64,000 nt of DNA from Natrinema versiforme JCM 10478 (GTDB lineage Archaea > Halobacteriota > Halobacteria > Halobacteriales > Natrialbaceae): assembly GCF_000337195.1 (NCBI RefSeq), contig NZ_AOID01000045.1, positions 1 to 64,000 on the forward strand. The letters are read 5' to 3'. The notes beneath the pieces were generated by a model. The model had not been told where the DNA came from and made no database searches. It saw nothing but the letters and a program-made list of their open reading frames with translations. Below, piece by piece: positions 35,082 through 44,654 of the stretch (position 1 is the first letter of the stretch; each line of letters starts with the position of its first letter). Both the position numbers and the translations under genes were made by a program.

Positions 35082-35672
35082 TTAGAAGTCCACGTTGGTT
35101 TCCATTCCCTCCGTCGCGTCCTCGAGGCCGTCCTCACGGAGATCGGACGTTATCTGCTCGGAGAGCTCCGAGTCCGCGAGGATGCTATCGAACTCGTCGC
35201 GGTAGCGGTCGTTTGCCGCTCGCGATTCGTCTTCGGCCGCGGCGACGCGGCGGTAGCGCCGGATTCGATCCGCGCTGACGTCGTACTCATCCGCGAGCGT
35301 GGCGTCGTCTTCCTCGCGATCACGGATCGCCGCGAGGTCGACTTCGTCGGCGTCGTCCTCGCCCACGAGGTGAAGCGACATGCGGGCCTCGAAGACGTCG
35401 GCGGTGTCGACACCGAGGTCGTCGGCGATCGCCTCGTCGCTCCGGTCGTCGTAGAAGGCCCTGGCGACTGATATCAGTTCGTCGTCCGAGAGCCCCGTCT
35501 CGAACGCGTAGCGTTCGCGCATCTGTTGGACGACGCTCTCGAGGCGGTCCTCGTCCGAGCGCTCGTCTCGCTCGAGGGAACCGCGGGTGTTCTCTTGGGA
35601 CTCGGTGACAGTTTCCTCGCCGTCGGTGACATCGGTGAAGATATCCCGGAGTTCCTCGGTTTTATCGTTCAT
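35082..35672 (-). CDS. Conditioned medium-induced protein 4-like (Cmi4 family)
   Basis: A 196-residue, very acidic, all-helical protein. Its N-terminus (NDKTEELRDIFTDVTDGEETVTESQE) resembles proteins annotated in Natrialbales as conditioned medium-induced protein 4; I recall the name but cannot verify it. Residues about 60-165 contain two helix-turn-helix-like units (SDEAIADDLGVDTADVFEARMSL and DATLADEYDVSADRIRRYRRV), suggesting a DNA-binding protein. The ATG at 35672 follows AT-rich sequence shared with the divergent Fe-S oxidoreductase. Confidence 0.75.
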   Translation of the reverse strand: MNDKTEELRDIFTDVTDGEETVTESQENTRGSLERDERSDEDRLESVVQQMRERYAFETGLSDDELISVARAFYDDRSDEAIADDLGVDTADVFEARMSLHLVGEDDADEVDLAAIRDREEDDATLADEYDVSADRIRRYRRVAAAEDESRAANDRYRDEFDSILADSELSEQITSDLREDGLEDATEGMETNVDF

Positions 35673-35853
35673 GGGTGGACACTCCAGATAGGAGTCTATT
35701 TAAACCTGTTGCCAGTCTACGTTGGCTCAGACTATTGACAGCAACGACAATTATAAACTCGAAATGGCCAAGAAATTTTCGCAAGACGGCGTCGAGGTGG
35801 TCTGGCAGCCGGTGTGGCAAGAATTAAGTTACAGCCCTCCCCCTCTACTGGAC

Positions 35854-38040
35854 ATGCACGCGCTAGCACAGTCGGACGTCGCGAGGGAAACGTACTGGGG
35901 AATCACCAGCGTGGAATACGCGGTGTTTTACCTCCTCGCGTTTACCGCCATCGCCGTCTTCACCTACGGCGTGTACCGGCGGTTCGCCCGCTACGCGGCG
36001 GGCGACGACGATTCGTTCCCGCGTCTGAACGATCTGCAAAGCCGTATTGCGAGCGCGGCCAAAATCGCGCTCTCGAACGAGAAACAGTTCAACAGGGACC
36101 TCTACGGCGGCCTGATGCACTCGTTTATCCTCTGGGGCTTCCTGACGCTGTTTATCGCGACATCCATTCTGATGGTCGACGAGTACGCCGCCCAGAAGCT
36201 TCTCGGCTTCTCGTTCTGGGACGGTGACTTCTATCTCGCCTACCAGTTCATGGTCGACGCCATGGGCCTGCTCTTCGTCGTCGGCATCGGCATGGCGATG
36301 TACCGCCGCTACTGGGTCCGTAACCACCGCCTCTGGGGCCGCCACACCTCGAGCGAGGACGATCTCTTCATCTGGACGCTGTTCGCGCTCGGTATCGGGG
36401 GCTTCCTGCTCGAGGGGCTGCGCGTCTACAGCGCCGGGATTCCCGAACACGAGGTCGTCAGCTTCGTCGCCTACGGGATGGCGCTTAGCTTCGACGCCGT
36501 CGGGCTCCCGACGATGGGTGCCGAGCAGGCCGGACTGAACGGGGCCGGCTTCAACGTCGAGAACCTCCACTGGCTCGCGTGGTGGTCCCACTCGCTGATC
36601 GCGTTCTTCTTCATCGCGTGGATCCCCTACGCCAAGCCGTTCCACATGATCTCCTCGTTCGCGAACGTCGTCACGCGGGACGAGAAAGCCGGCAAGCGCC
36701 TGCCGAACGTCCCCTCGGATCTGGACGCGACCAACGCCGAGTCCATCGACGACTTCACCTGGAAGGAGATCCTCGATCAGGACGCCTGTACCAAGTGCGG
36801 TCGCTGTTCCTCCGTCTGTCCCGCCAAAGCGTCCGATCGCCCGCTCGACCCGCGGAACGTCATCCTCGACCTGAAATCCTACCGCGAGGATCTCGACGCC
36901 GGCGGCGAGGAACAACCGATCGTCGCCGACGGCGGCACCTCGGTGATCAACTCCGAGACGATGGACTCCTGTATGGCCTGTATGGCCTGTATGGACGCCT
37001 GCCCCGTCGAGATCGAACACCTCAAGAGCTTCACCCGGCTCAACCGCCAGCTGACCGATCAGGGTGACGTCTCCTCGAGCATGCAAGACGTCTTCCAGAA
37101 CGTCATGCAGAACGGCAATACCTTCGGCGACTCGCCGCGCAATCGCGGCGACTGGGCCGACGAACTCGAGTTCGACGTCACCGACGCCCGCGAGGAGGAA
37201 GTCGACTACCTCTGGTACGTCGGCGACTTCCCGAGCTACGACGAGCGCAACAAGCAGGTCGCCCGCTCGCTGGCGACCATTCTCAAAGAGGCCGACGTCA
37301 GCTTCGGCATCCTCTTCGACGACGAGAAGTTCGACGGCAACGACATCCGTCGAGTCGGCGAGGAACTGCTCTACGTCGAACTGGCCGGCCACCACGTCGA
37401 GACGTGGGAGGACTGCGAGTTCGACAAAATCGTCTGTACGGACCCCCACTCCTACAACACGTTCAAAAACGAGTATCCCGAGGTCAACTTCGACGAGTTC
37501 GCGGACGACCCGATGATGCCCTTCGACTACGAGGAACAGTGGAACGAAGACGGCGAGATCGACGTCTACCACTGGACCCAAGCTGTCGAGGAACTCGTCG
37601 AGGACGGCAAGCTCGACCTCGACGGGACCGAACTCGACTACACCGTTACCTACCACGACCCGTGTCACCTCGGCCGGTACAACGACGAGTACGAGGCCCC
37701 GCGCGAACTCATCAAAGCAACGGGCTGTACGTTAGACGAGATGCCCCGCAACCGCAGCAACTCCTTCTGCTGTGGCGGCGGCGGTGGCGGCCTCTGGATG
37801 GACTTCGAAGAGGAGCCAAAACCCAGCGAGGAACGGCTCCGCGAGGCGCTCGAGGACACCGACGCCGGCAGCGGCGTCGAGAAGTTCGTCGTCGCCTGTC
37901 CGATGTGCATGACGATGTACGAGGACGGCCGCAAGACCGGCGGCTACGAGGACGAAATCGAGGTCGTCGACGTGGCCGAACTCATCGTCGAGGCGATCGG
38001 CAAGGCCGACGAGGCACAGGTCGAAGTCGCCGCGGACTGA
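35854..38040 (+). CDS. Membrane Fe-S oxidoreductase (NarI-like + 4Fe-4S + CCG; HdrD/EtfD type)
   Basis: A 728-residue protein. Residues about 15-290 hold five or six helices of a NarI-like cytochrome b domain. Two 4Fe-4S motifs follow: CTKCGRCSSVCP (near 311) and CMACMACMDACP (near 373). The C-terminal half has CCG folds: an intact second one (PCHLGR, CCGGGGGG, CPMC) and a first one that has lost its cysteines. This architecture matches EtfD-type membrane dehydrogenases that pass electrons from electron-transfer flavoprotein to quinone. Starts exist upstream (35722, 35764), but an AATTAAGT box at 35822 fits the ATG at 35854. Confidence 0.88.
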   Translation: MHALAQSDVARETYWGITSVEYAVFYLLAFTAIAVFTYGVYRRFARYAAGDDDSFPRLNDLQSRIASAAKIALSNEKQFNRDLYGGLMHSFILWGFLTLFIATSILMVDEYAAQKLLGFSFWDGDFYLAYQFMVDAMGLLFVVGIGMAMYRRYWVRNHRLWGRHTSSEDDLFIWTLFALGIGGFLLEGLRVYSAGIPEHEVVSFVAYGMALSFDAVGLPTMGAEQAGLNGAGFNVENLHWLAWWSHSLIAFFFIAWIPYAKPFHMISSFANVVTRDEKAGKRLPNVPSDLDATNAESIDDFTWKEILDQDACTKCGRCSSVCPAKASDRPLDPRNVILDLKSYREDLDAGGEEQPIVADGGTSVINSETMDSCMACMACMDACPVEIEHLKSFTRLNRQLTDQGDVSSSMQDVFQNVMQNGNTFGDSPRNRGDWADELEFDVTDAREEEVDYLWYVGDFPSYDERNKQVARSLATILKEADVSFGILFDDEKFDGNDIRRVGEELLYVELAGHHVETWEDCEFDKIVCTDPHSYNTFKNEYPEVNFDEFADDPMMPFDYEEQWNEDGEIDVYHWTQAVEELVEDGKLDLDGTELDYTVTYHDPCHLGRYNDEYEAPRELIKATGCTLDEMPRNRSNSFCCGGGGGGLWMDFEEEPKPSEERLREALEDTDAGSGVEKFVVACPMCMTMYEDGRKTGGYEDEIEVVDVAELIVEAIGKADEAQVEVAAD

Positions 38041-38152
38041 CGACTGCCGAGGCTGTGGCCGTTTTTGCGGACGGATACTGTTTTTCGCTCCGATCCCGCT
38101 ACTCGAAGATCCTCATCGAAACTAGCGGCGTCGAAAATCAGTAGACCCGTCG

Positions 38153-38893
38153 TTAGTCTGACCCGCGAACCGCCGACACGTCTCCCGTCGCTTCATCGCC
38201 GACGACGCCGTCGGCTCGCTTTACCTCGCGGGCGAACTCGAGGAAGTTGTCGAAGACCAGTTTCGCCTCGCAGGACCGCTGATAGTTCGATTCGGTGATC
38301 TCGCCGAGGATCGACTCGAGGCGCTCGTCGGAGAGTTCCTTCCGGTGGACGAGTTCGCGGGCGGTCTTGGTGTCGTACTCGGGGTGGAACTGGACGCCGA
38401 AGACCCGGTCCTTGCGGAAGCCGTGGTTCGAGTAGTCGTTTTCCGCGAGGGGTTCGGCACCCGGCGGGAGGGCGGCGACCTCGTCGGAGTGGCTGGTAAA
38501 GGAGAGGAACCGCTCGTCGATGCCCTCGAACAGCCGCGAGTCGCCGAGTCGGTCGATCTCGCTGTAGCCGACCTCGTAGACGCCCATATCTTCGACCGTC
38601 CCGCCGAGGACGTCGGCCAGTAGCTGGTGGCCCCAACAGACCCCAAGGAAAGGGACGCCACGATCGATCGCCTCGCCGACCCACTCCTTGATGGGCTCCA
38701 TCCAGTCTTCGTCCCAGTAGACCGACGATCGGGAGCCGGTGACGACGGCCCCGTCGTATGCGAAATCGTCGGGGACCGTGCCGTCGGTGGCGTCGAATTC
38801 GGCGAGCGAAGCGTCGAGTTCGCGGCGGAAGTTCCGCGTCGTGTTCTCGTCCTGATGGGCCGCGTTCAGGACGGCGATTCGGAGTTGACTCAT
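38153..38893 (-). CDS. Class I glutamine amidotransferase-like protein
   Basis: A 246-residue GATase1 fold. The nucleophile elbow is GVCWGHQ with C86, and the catalytic His/Glu pair is QFHPE (H170, E172). Free-standing proteins of this kind (GMP synthase glutaminase-like) include gamma-glutamyl peptide hydrolases and unassigned haloarchaeal members. No synthetase partner is adjacent. Start ATG at 38893. Confidence 0.9.
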   Translation of the reverse strand: MSQLRIAVLNAAHQDENTTRNFRRELDASLAEFDATDGTVPDDFAYDGAVVTGSRSSVYWDEDWMEPIKEWVGEAIDRGVPFLGVCWGHQLLADVLGGTVEDMGVYEVGYSEIDRLGDSRLFEGIDERFLSFTSHSDEVAALPPGAEPLAENDYSNHGFRKDRVFGVQFHPEYDTKTARELVHRKELSDERLESILGEITESNYQRSCEAKLVFDNFLEFAREVKRADGVVGDEATGDVSAVRGSD

Positions 38894-39019
38894 TGGATCC
38901 TAGTGGCGACTCGACGGGAATAGGTGTTCCGCCCCGTGCCGTCGTTGCCGCGACCGCGGACGGCTATCTCGAGGCCCGCCCCCGTGTCGATCAACGGAAC
39001 CGAGTACGACCGCCGCGCG

Positions 39020-40270
39020 TTACAGCAGGACGTAGGTGCCGTCCTCGGCTCGGCGAAACCGGTCGCCGGTGTGAAACCAGCCGTCCACGAACCGACCGTG
39101 GTCGTCGCTCTCGTCGTATTCGTCGCTCTCGAGTTCGGCGGGGTCGTACCAGTTCTCGCCGTCGGTTCCGGTAGGTGGTACGTACCCGTCCGCGACCATC
39201 GGTCCCGAAAGCTGCAGCCGACCCTCGGTCGCGCCTTCGAGGACCGCCCCCGCGTCGTCGACCAATCGAGCGCGGCAGTCCGGCACCGGCGTCCCGATGG
39301 CGGTTCCGTCGGCGTCGGATTCCATCGCCGCTTTCTCCTCCTCGAACGCCTGACTCAGGGCGATCGGACACTCGAGGCGGCCGTAGACCCGGGCGACCGA
39401 AATCCCCCGGTCGCGGTAGGCCGCGACGACGTCTTCGGCGACCGGGGCCGCACAGAGTACTCGCTCGAGCGAGTCGACGGCGGCGTCGAACCCGGATTCG
39501 GCGGCGAGATCGCGAAGAGCGGCCGCTCGGCTGGGTAGGAACGTCGCCGACTCGGCCTCGATCGCGGCGAGCGCGTCACCGGGGTCGAACGCGCGATCGA
39601 GCAAGAGCGTGCCGCCGACGTGTAGCACCGACAGCGCGGTGCGGACGAGGCCGTCGACGGCCGACAGCCGCGCGGTCAGCGGGACGGTATCGTTTGCGGC
39701 GAGCCCCCACGCCGCGACGGCCGTGGTGCAGTTGCGCTCGACGGCCGCCGCCGAATAGCCGGCGATCGGACGCCCCGTCCCACCGTGGAGGGCCAGTAGC
39801 GGGTTCTCGCCGGCCGCGTGCTGCTCGTCGAGATCGATATCGGCGCGATCAGCGTCGGCGAGTTCCTCGAGCGTCACCGTTCGGTCGAACGGAATCGATC
39901 GCACCAGATCCCGTTGGGCCGCCTCCGAGACGACCAGATCGGGCTCGAGAACGTCGAACGGGCGTTCGACGGAGGCCGGTGTCAGCAGGTGGGAAATCGG
40001 GGCGAACGTCGCGCCGAGTCGCCGGCAGGCGAAAAACAGGGCGAGCGCCGCGACCCGGTTTCGCGTGACGAGACAGACAGTATCCCCCGGGCCGATATCC
40101 AGCGCCGCGAGCCGCTCTGCCGTCCGCGTCGCGATCGTCGAGAGGTCGTCGTAGGAGACCCGATCCTCGTGGATCGTCTCCGCCGGCGCGTACAGCCGCT
40201 GCTCGGAGATGTCGACGACCGCCGTCCGATCCGGGAACTGCTCGGCCCGGCGAGCCAGCGAGAGGGTCAC
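39020..40270 (-). CDS. AMP-binding (acyl-CoA ligase-like) protein, truncated and degenerate
   Basis: A 416-residue protein of the ANL superfamily. The N-terminal fold, the YGRLE core (296-300, normally YGxTE) and WFHTGD (398-403) are recognisable. The P-loop normally written TSGTTGxPKG reads LHGGTGRPIAGYS (161-173), without the lysine. The protein ends ten residues after the TGD motif, so the mobile C-terminal domain with its catalytic lysine is missing. Start taken as GTG at 40270. It lies 102 bases downstream of the hydrolase-like gene on the same strand; ligase activity is doubtful. Confidence 0.82.
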   Translation of the reverse strand: MTLSLARRAEQFPDRTAVVDISEQRLYAPAETIHEDRVSYDDLSTIATRTAERLAALDIGPGDTVCLVTRNRVAALALFFACRRLGATFAPISHLLTPASVERPFDVLEPDLVVSEAAQRDLVRSIPFDRTVTLEELADADRADIDLDEQHAAGENPLLALHGGTGRPIAGYSAAAVERNCTTAVAAWGLAANDTVPLTARLSAVDGLVRTALSVLHVGGTLLLDRAFDPGDALAAIEAESATFLPSRAAALRDLAAESGFDAAVDSLERVLCAAPVAEDVVAAYRDRGISVARVYGRLECPIALSQAFEEEKAAMESDADGTAIGTPVPDCRARLVDDAGAVLEGATEGRLQLSGPMVADGYVPPTGTDGENWYDPAELESDEYDESDDHGRFVDGWFHTGDRFRRAEDGTYVLL

Positions 40271-40372
40271 GATGGGCCCTCCCACGCTCGAGTACGTAGT
40301 AGATAGGTGGTCAGTCGCAAGCACGGGACGACGGGCCCCGAGAGACAGTACGCTAAATAGCGGCGAGCCGAT

Positions 40373-41155
40373 TCAGTCGTCGTCAGTGTGCTCCGCGAGA
40401 AAGCCCAGCAACAGATCGTTGACCGTCCGGGAGCGCTCGACGAAGGCGAGGTGACCCGCGCCCTCGAGTCCTCTGAACTCCCCGCGCGGAAGCCCGCGAG
40501 CCAGTTCCCGGCCCGCCGCGGGCGACACCAACTCGTCCGCACTGCCGTGAATTACCTGCGTCGGCTGGGTCACTTCGACTAGCCACTCGGTCGCATCGAA
40601 CTCCTCGAGCGCCGCGACCTGTGCCGCCCAGCCCGCCCGATCGGCGTCGCCGTCGGCCCGCCAGTCAACGATGCCCTCCACTGCGTCGGGCTGGGCCTCG
40701 CGGAACTCTTCGGAGAAACCCGCCTCGAGCGACTCCCGAAGTGCATCGGCGTCGTCCCGCGGCGCGAACAGCGGTTCGAGATCGAACGCCGAGCCCGCAG
40801 CCGCCGTCCCGAACAGCGTCAGCGTCTCGACGCGACTCGAGGTCCGGGCCGCCGACAGCGCGATCGCGCCGCCGAGCCCGCAGCCGACGAGGTGGGCGTT
40901 GGTGAGCTCGCAGTCGGCGAGGACCGCCTCGAGGTCGGCGACGAGCGTCTCGAGGTCGTAGGGGCCCGGCGGCGCGTCCGAGCGGCCCGTCCCGCGGAGG
41001 TCCCAAACGACGGCCTCGTAGGGGCCGGCGACGGCGGCGTGTTGCCAGCCCCAGAGCCAGCCGCCGAGCCCGGCCTCGGGGACGAAGACGACCGGGTCGC
41101 CCTCGCCCGCGCGGTCGTAGTACAGCGAGACCGATCCGTTCGATACAGTGGGCAT
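40373..41155 (-). CDS. Alpha/beta-hydrolase-fold protein lacking the nucleophile
   Basis: A 260-residue alpha/beta hydrolase (MenH/epoxide-hydrolase-like outline: VFVPEAGLGGWLWGWQ, VWDLRGTGRSD). The nucleophile elbow GxSxG reads G91-C-G93-L-G95, so the catalytic serine is glycine. The Asp (D207 in GSADELV) and His (H235 in GAGHLAF) of the triad are kept. Either Cys92 acts in an unusual way or the protein is non-catalytic. Start ATG at 41155; likely co-transcribed with the ligase-like gene downstream. Confidence 0.85.
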   Translation of the reverse strand: MPTVSNGSVSLYYDRAGEGDPVVFVPEAGLGGWLWGWQHAAVAGPYEAVVWDLRGTGRSDAPPGPYDLETLVADLEAVLADCELTNAHLVGCGLGGAIALSAARTSSRVETLTLFGTAAAGSAFDLEPLFAPRDDADALRESLEAGFSEEFREAQPDAVEGIVDWRADGDADRAGWAAQVAALEEFDATEWLVEVTQPTQVIHGSADELVSPAAGRELARGLPRGEFRGLEGAGHLAFVERSRTVNDLLLGFLAEHTDDD

Positions 41156-41728
41156 GCACGCACCCAGCAGCCGAAGCAATGCGACGGTTTCGATTCCGCT
41201 CGAGCGGCGGGGCGATTGCGACAGTCGGAAACGCCATACTCGTTCTGAACACAGAACTGCATCTGGTTTCGATGAATAGCTCCGTTTTACAGAATACTAA
41301 ATGAAATGGTAGATAGCAGTGAAACGCACACAGTCAACTGACTGCACCGGGGTCGCTGTCAGTCCGCGACTCGAGATCGCGGTGGCCGGTTCGATTCGTC
41401 CGGGAACGGTGTGAGACGACTCGAGGGGTCGTCACACGGTTGGCAGTGTACACAGCGATGGTGCAGGACTGAAACGGCGGCACGGACGATCGACCGTACT
41501 TCCGGTGGTTCGAGAGGATCAGACGTGGCTCTATCGACGAGTACGTCCGCTGAACCGGACCGTCGCTGACACACCGACTCTCCTCGAATCGAGCGTCGTA
41601 GAACCGGGAACGCTATACAATTATCTCTGTGACATAATAAGGGGATAGCTGTCTAATTAACATTCTATTTGAGTTGAATAGAAGCAGGTGTCAGATTTAT
41701 AGAAACCAGCGTGTGAGCCGGTTTCGCG
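41156..41728. other. Gene-free, partly AT-rich stretch
   Basis: The left part (41156-41300) must hold the promoter of the hydrolase-like gene, including the AT-rich TACTAAATGAAATGG block. From about 41600 to 41700 the sequence is strikingly AT-rich for this genome (ATACAATTATC, CATAATAAGG, CTAATTAACATTC). I see no intact gene; it begins the debris zone before the catabolic island. Confidence 0.5.
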
Positions 41729-41995
41729 TCAATCGCAGCGGTCGGGACCGGTGTCGTCGGACACGCCTGTGATAACGACCATCGTCATCCCGAGCGACCG
41801 GGGATCCACGTCCGCGGAGATCGCCGATATCACGCCGCGTTCCCTCAGTTGGGTCAGTCGATAGTGGCCCGTCGACTTCGAGAGGTCGAACTCCGCGGCG
41901 AGAGCGCCGAGGTTCTTCTCGGTGCTTCGCTCGAGTTCGGAGAGGTGTTCGAGATCGGGTTCGTCGAGATCCGGCATGGCGGTGGTGTGGTTCAT
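41729..41995 (-). pseudogene. Truncated Lrp/AsnC-like regulator
   Basis: An 88-residue frame. After MPDLDEPDLEHLSELERS comes a helix-turn-helix of Lrp type (NLGALAAEFDLSKSTGHYRLTQLRERGVI), then the linker strand ISADVDPRSLGMTMVVITGVS. It stops nine residues later, without the RAM ligand-binding domain (about 70 residues missing). No other frame continues it. Start is the ATG at 41995 or 41977. It may be a remnant or a stand-alone DNA-binding fragment. Confidence 0.6.
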
Positions 41996-42179
41996 GATGA
42001 TTCGTACGGCGGTGGTCAGAGAAGGTCGAAGAGCGGAGGCGTAGCGTTTCCAAAGAACAGGCCCGAAACGAATCCGCAGTCCGATAGTAGCCACTGAAAC
42101 GAGAGACACACTGGTCGCGGCGCGTCGTGCGATCAGGTGTGCACTGACTTTCAGTGGCGACGGTAGTATCGGGCAGTTT

Positions 42180-42650
42180 GACTTGGACTTTGAGGAGCGG
42201 TTAGAAACTATTCGCCGGTTTAGTATCTTTCAGATTCGAACTACTGTTCCGAGTACTCGGATAGATAGACTAATATATTTATCTATACATTCGGTATCAA
42301 ACACGGTCACACACTCGTTCACAACTGGGCCACAACGCAGATCTACAATCCGGTTTCGATCGCCGTCCGAATCACGTCGCGGTCGACGAAACGGTGATCC
42401 GACTCGACGGCGAGCGGTATTGGCTGTACGCTGGAATCGACCCGGGATCGAAAGCTAGCCATACAAGCCTTGGTTCGACCATATTGATGGGGACTAGTTC
42501 GCTCCTTACGGCATGATCCGGGAACGCGATGTCGACCGCACAGGGTTTCTCGTCGGTGGAGGAGAGTCCCTGAAGTATGCCCGTCAGCGACAGGCTCTCG
42601 ATTTCGGAGACGAATGACACGGAAATCGGACCAGTATTGAACATGTACTA
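42180..42650 (+). mobile_element. Relic of an IS6-family transposase
   Basis: In frame 1 (42301-42516) the translation includes ADLQSG, PNHVAVDETVIRLDGERYWLY and AGIDPG, the DDE core start of haloarchaeal IS6-type (ISH14/15-like) transposases. It then reaches a stop. Farther on, HGNRTSIEHV (42618-42647) matches the family's HGNRNSVERVF block in another register. Upstream, LSIHSVSNTV fits the N-terminal HTH. Frameshifts and stops make it dead. No terminal repeats could be found. Confidence 0.8.
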
Positions 42651-43171
42651 CAGTAGGTAAAAAATATAATATGTGGTTATTTAGTTGTTATATAGGCTGC
42701 CATATAGAAACTGTCGATTAGTTTCTTATATAACCGCTTCGCGTTGGATCAGCGTCTTCGAATACTCCTGTTCGTACCGGGCTCGAGATAACGAGGGACG
42801 GTGGTCGATGATCCGAACTGCTCAGAAGAGGCAGCGATCGCCTCAACTGCTGGTCAATTCACGGGTTGTGGAACGACCCGCCGGAGCGGCGAACTCGTCA
42901 ATCCGGCGGAAGTCCGCCACTGACAGCTCGATGACCGCGGGGTCTCTCGAGCACTGAGACGCGGTCGACCGTGGTGAGCTACGCGGGAGCGCCGGCGGCG
43001 AACGGCGAGTTGTGCTCGTCGTCGGGAGCGGAGATCGTCCCAGCGCGGGAGGTTCGTCGTGGTTCGGTTTCCGGGCACAGGTTCGTTTCGGGTTGTAATC
43101 GCTCGGAAGGGGAGTACAGATAGCGGTCGGAATCGGGCAGTTCGTCGCCTGTAACGGCGGCTGGCAGTCCG
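42651..43171. other. Gene-free debris before the island
   Basis: AT-rich sequence (42655-42740) gives way to GC-rich sequence without a credible frame. No recognisable protein, terminal repeat or attachment site. It probably belongs to the decayed mobile DNA beside the IS6 relic. Confidence 0.45.
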
Positions 43172-44509
43172 TCAGCGGTCCATCGCGGCGTCGGAGACCT
43201 CGAGGGCCGTATCGAGGGCCGCGACGGCCTCGTCGATATCGGTCTCGGTGATCGGCAGCGGCGGGGCGATGATGAGCGTGTTGATCATGTTTGCGACGTA
43301 GACGCCCTCGTCGTGGGCGGCCGCCGCGACCTCGTCGACGATCGTCGAGCCGGTCGAGATCTTGTCCTCGCGCTCCCCGAAGGGGACGCGCTCGTCTGGG
43401 TCCCGCGTCAGCTCGATGCCCCGGAAGAGGCCGACCCCGCGCGTGTCGCCGACGCTCGGGTGGGCCTCGGCCAGCTCCTCAAGCCGATCGCCGAGGTAGT
43501 CGCCGACCTCGTCGGCGTGTTCGATGAGGTTTTCCTCCTGATAGGTCTCGACGGCTGCGAGCCCGGCGGCGCAGGCGACGGGGTGGCCCGCGTACGTATG
43601 CCCGTGACAGAACATTTCGTCCTGGAAGTGGTCGGCGATCTCGTCGGTGACGATCGTTGCACCCAGCGGGGCGTACGCGCCGGAGAGCCCCTTTGCCATC
43701 GTCATGATATCGGGGGTCACGTCGAAGACATCACAACCGAACCACTCGCCAGTGCGGCCGAAGCCGGCCATCACTTCGTCACAGATCAACAGCGCGCCGT
43801 GCTCGTGGGCGATCTCCTTGAGCCGCGGCAGGTACTCGTCGGGTGGGACGAGGATGCCGTTCGAGCCGACGATCGGTTCGACGAGGACCGCCGCGACCGT
43901 GTCACCCTCGAGCATCAGCATCTCGTCGATGTACTCTAGGCTCTCCATGGGGTCGAGCGTCGAGCCGTAGGCGTAGGGGTCTGGAGCCTTGATCGCGCCG
44001 GGGACGCCGGGCTCGGCCATCAAGCGCCGGGGATCGCCGGTGACGCTGATCGAACCGGCCGTCGCGCCGTGGTACGAGCGGTACCGCGAGATGACCTTCT
44101 GTTTGCCCGTGTACAGACGGGCGATCTTGATCGCGGCCTCGACGGCTTCGGTGCCGCTGGTCGAGAAGAACGTCTTCGAGAGGGTGCCCGGGGTGACCTC
44201 GGCGAGTTTCTCGCCGAGGCGGGCGCGGGCCTCGGTCGCGAAGCCGGGTGCGAAGTACGCGCCCTCGCGGGCCTGTTCGGCGATCGCGTCGGCGACCGCG
44301 TCGGCCGAGTGGCCGAGGTTCGAACACATGAGTTGCCCGGAGAAGTCGATGAACTCCTCGCCCGCCCCGTCAGTGAACCGGACGCCCTCACCGCCGACGA
44401 CTTCGGTTGGGTCGACCTCGCTCTGGAACGACCACGTCCCGAAAACGTACTCTTTGTCGAGCCGTTCTATCTCGCTTCGCTCCTCCGACAGTGATGTTTC
44501 GTCTGCCAT
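43172..44509 (-). CDS. Class III aminotransferase (omega-amino acid type)
   Basis: A 445-residue PLP enzyme of the omega-amino acid:pyruvate/glutamate-1-semialdehyde group. Visible residues: SGTEAVE (118-124), YRSYHG (143-148), D244 in ICDEVMAGFGRTG, and the Schiff-base lysine K273 in TMAKGLSG. Such enzymes turn beta-alanine, beta-aminoisobutyrate or 4-aminobutyrate into semialdehydes. The divergent neighbour is a semialdehyde dehydrogenase, which fits that order. A TATA-like ATTAATAA lies about 32 bases before the ATG at 44509. Substrate is inferred. Confidence 0.93.
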   Translation of the reverse strand: MADETSLSEERSEIERLDKEYVFGTWSFQSEVDPTEVVGGEGVRFTDGAGEEFIDFSGQLMCSNLGHSADAVADAIAEQAREGAYFAPGFATEARARLGEKLAEVTPGTLSKTFFSTSGTEAVEAAIKIARLYTGKQKVISRYRSYHGATAGSISVTGDPRRLMAEPGVPGAIKAPDPYAYGSTLDPMESLEYIDEMLMLEGDTVAAVLVEPIVGSNGILVPPDEYLPRLKEIAHEHGALLICDEVMAGFGRTGEWFGCDVFDVTPDIMTMAKGLSGAYAPLGATIVTDEIADHFQDEMFCHGHTYAGHPVACAAGLAAVETYQEENLIEHADEVGDYLGDRLEELAEAHPSVGDTRGVGLFRGIELTRDPDERVPFGEREDKISTGSTIVDEVAAAAHDEGVYVANMINTLIIAPPLPITETDIDEAVAALDTALEVSDAAMDR

Positions 44510-44654
44510 CCGTTCGCATCCGTATGAAGTCGTTAGTTATTAATCTTTCCGAGATCGGTATCATTTCACCAGTAACATTCAGAATATATGCATAGAGGTG
44601 GGATAGTGTGGGGCTATTCGGAGAGATATTCGAAGAGTGTCCTAAGACACCGAA

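Noticed and set aside
35863-37668. 601-residue open frame antisense to the Fe-S oxidoreductase
   Set aside because: Val/Asp-rich shadow of a gene with clear 4Fe-4S motifs.
41359-41574. 71-residue minus-strand frame with HHRCVHCQPC
   Set aside because: The cysteine/histidine cluster is isolated and the rest is Arg/Ser/Pro-rich shadow composition; no promoter.
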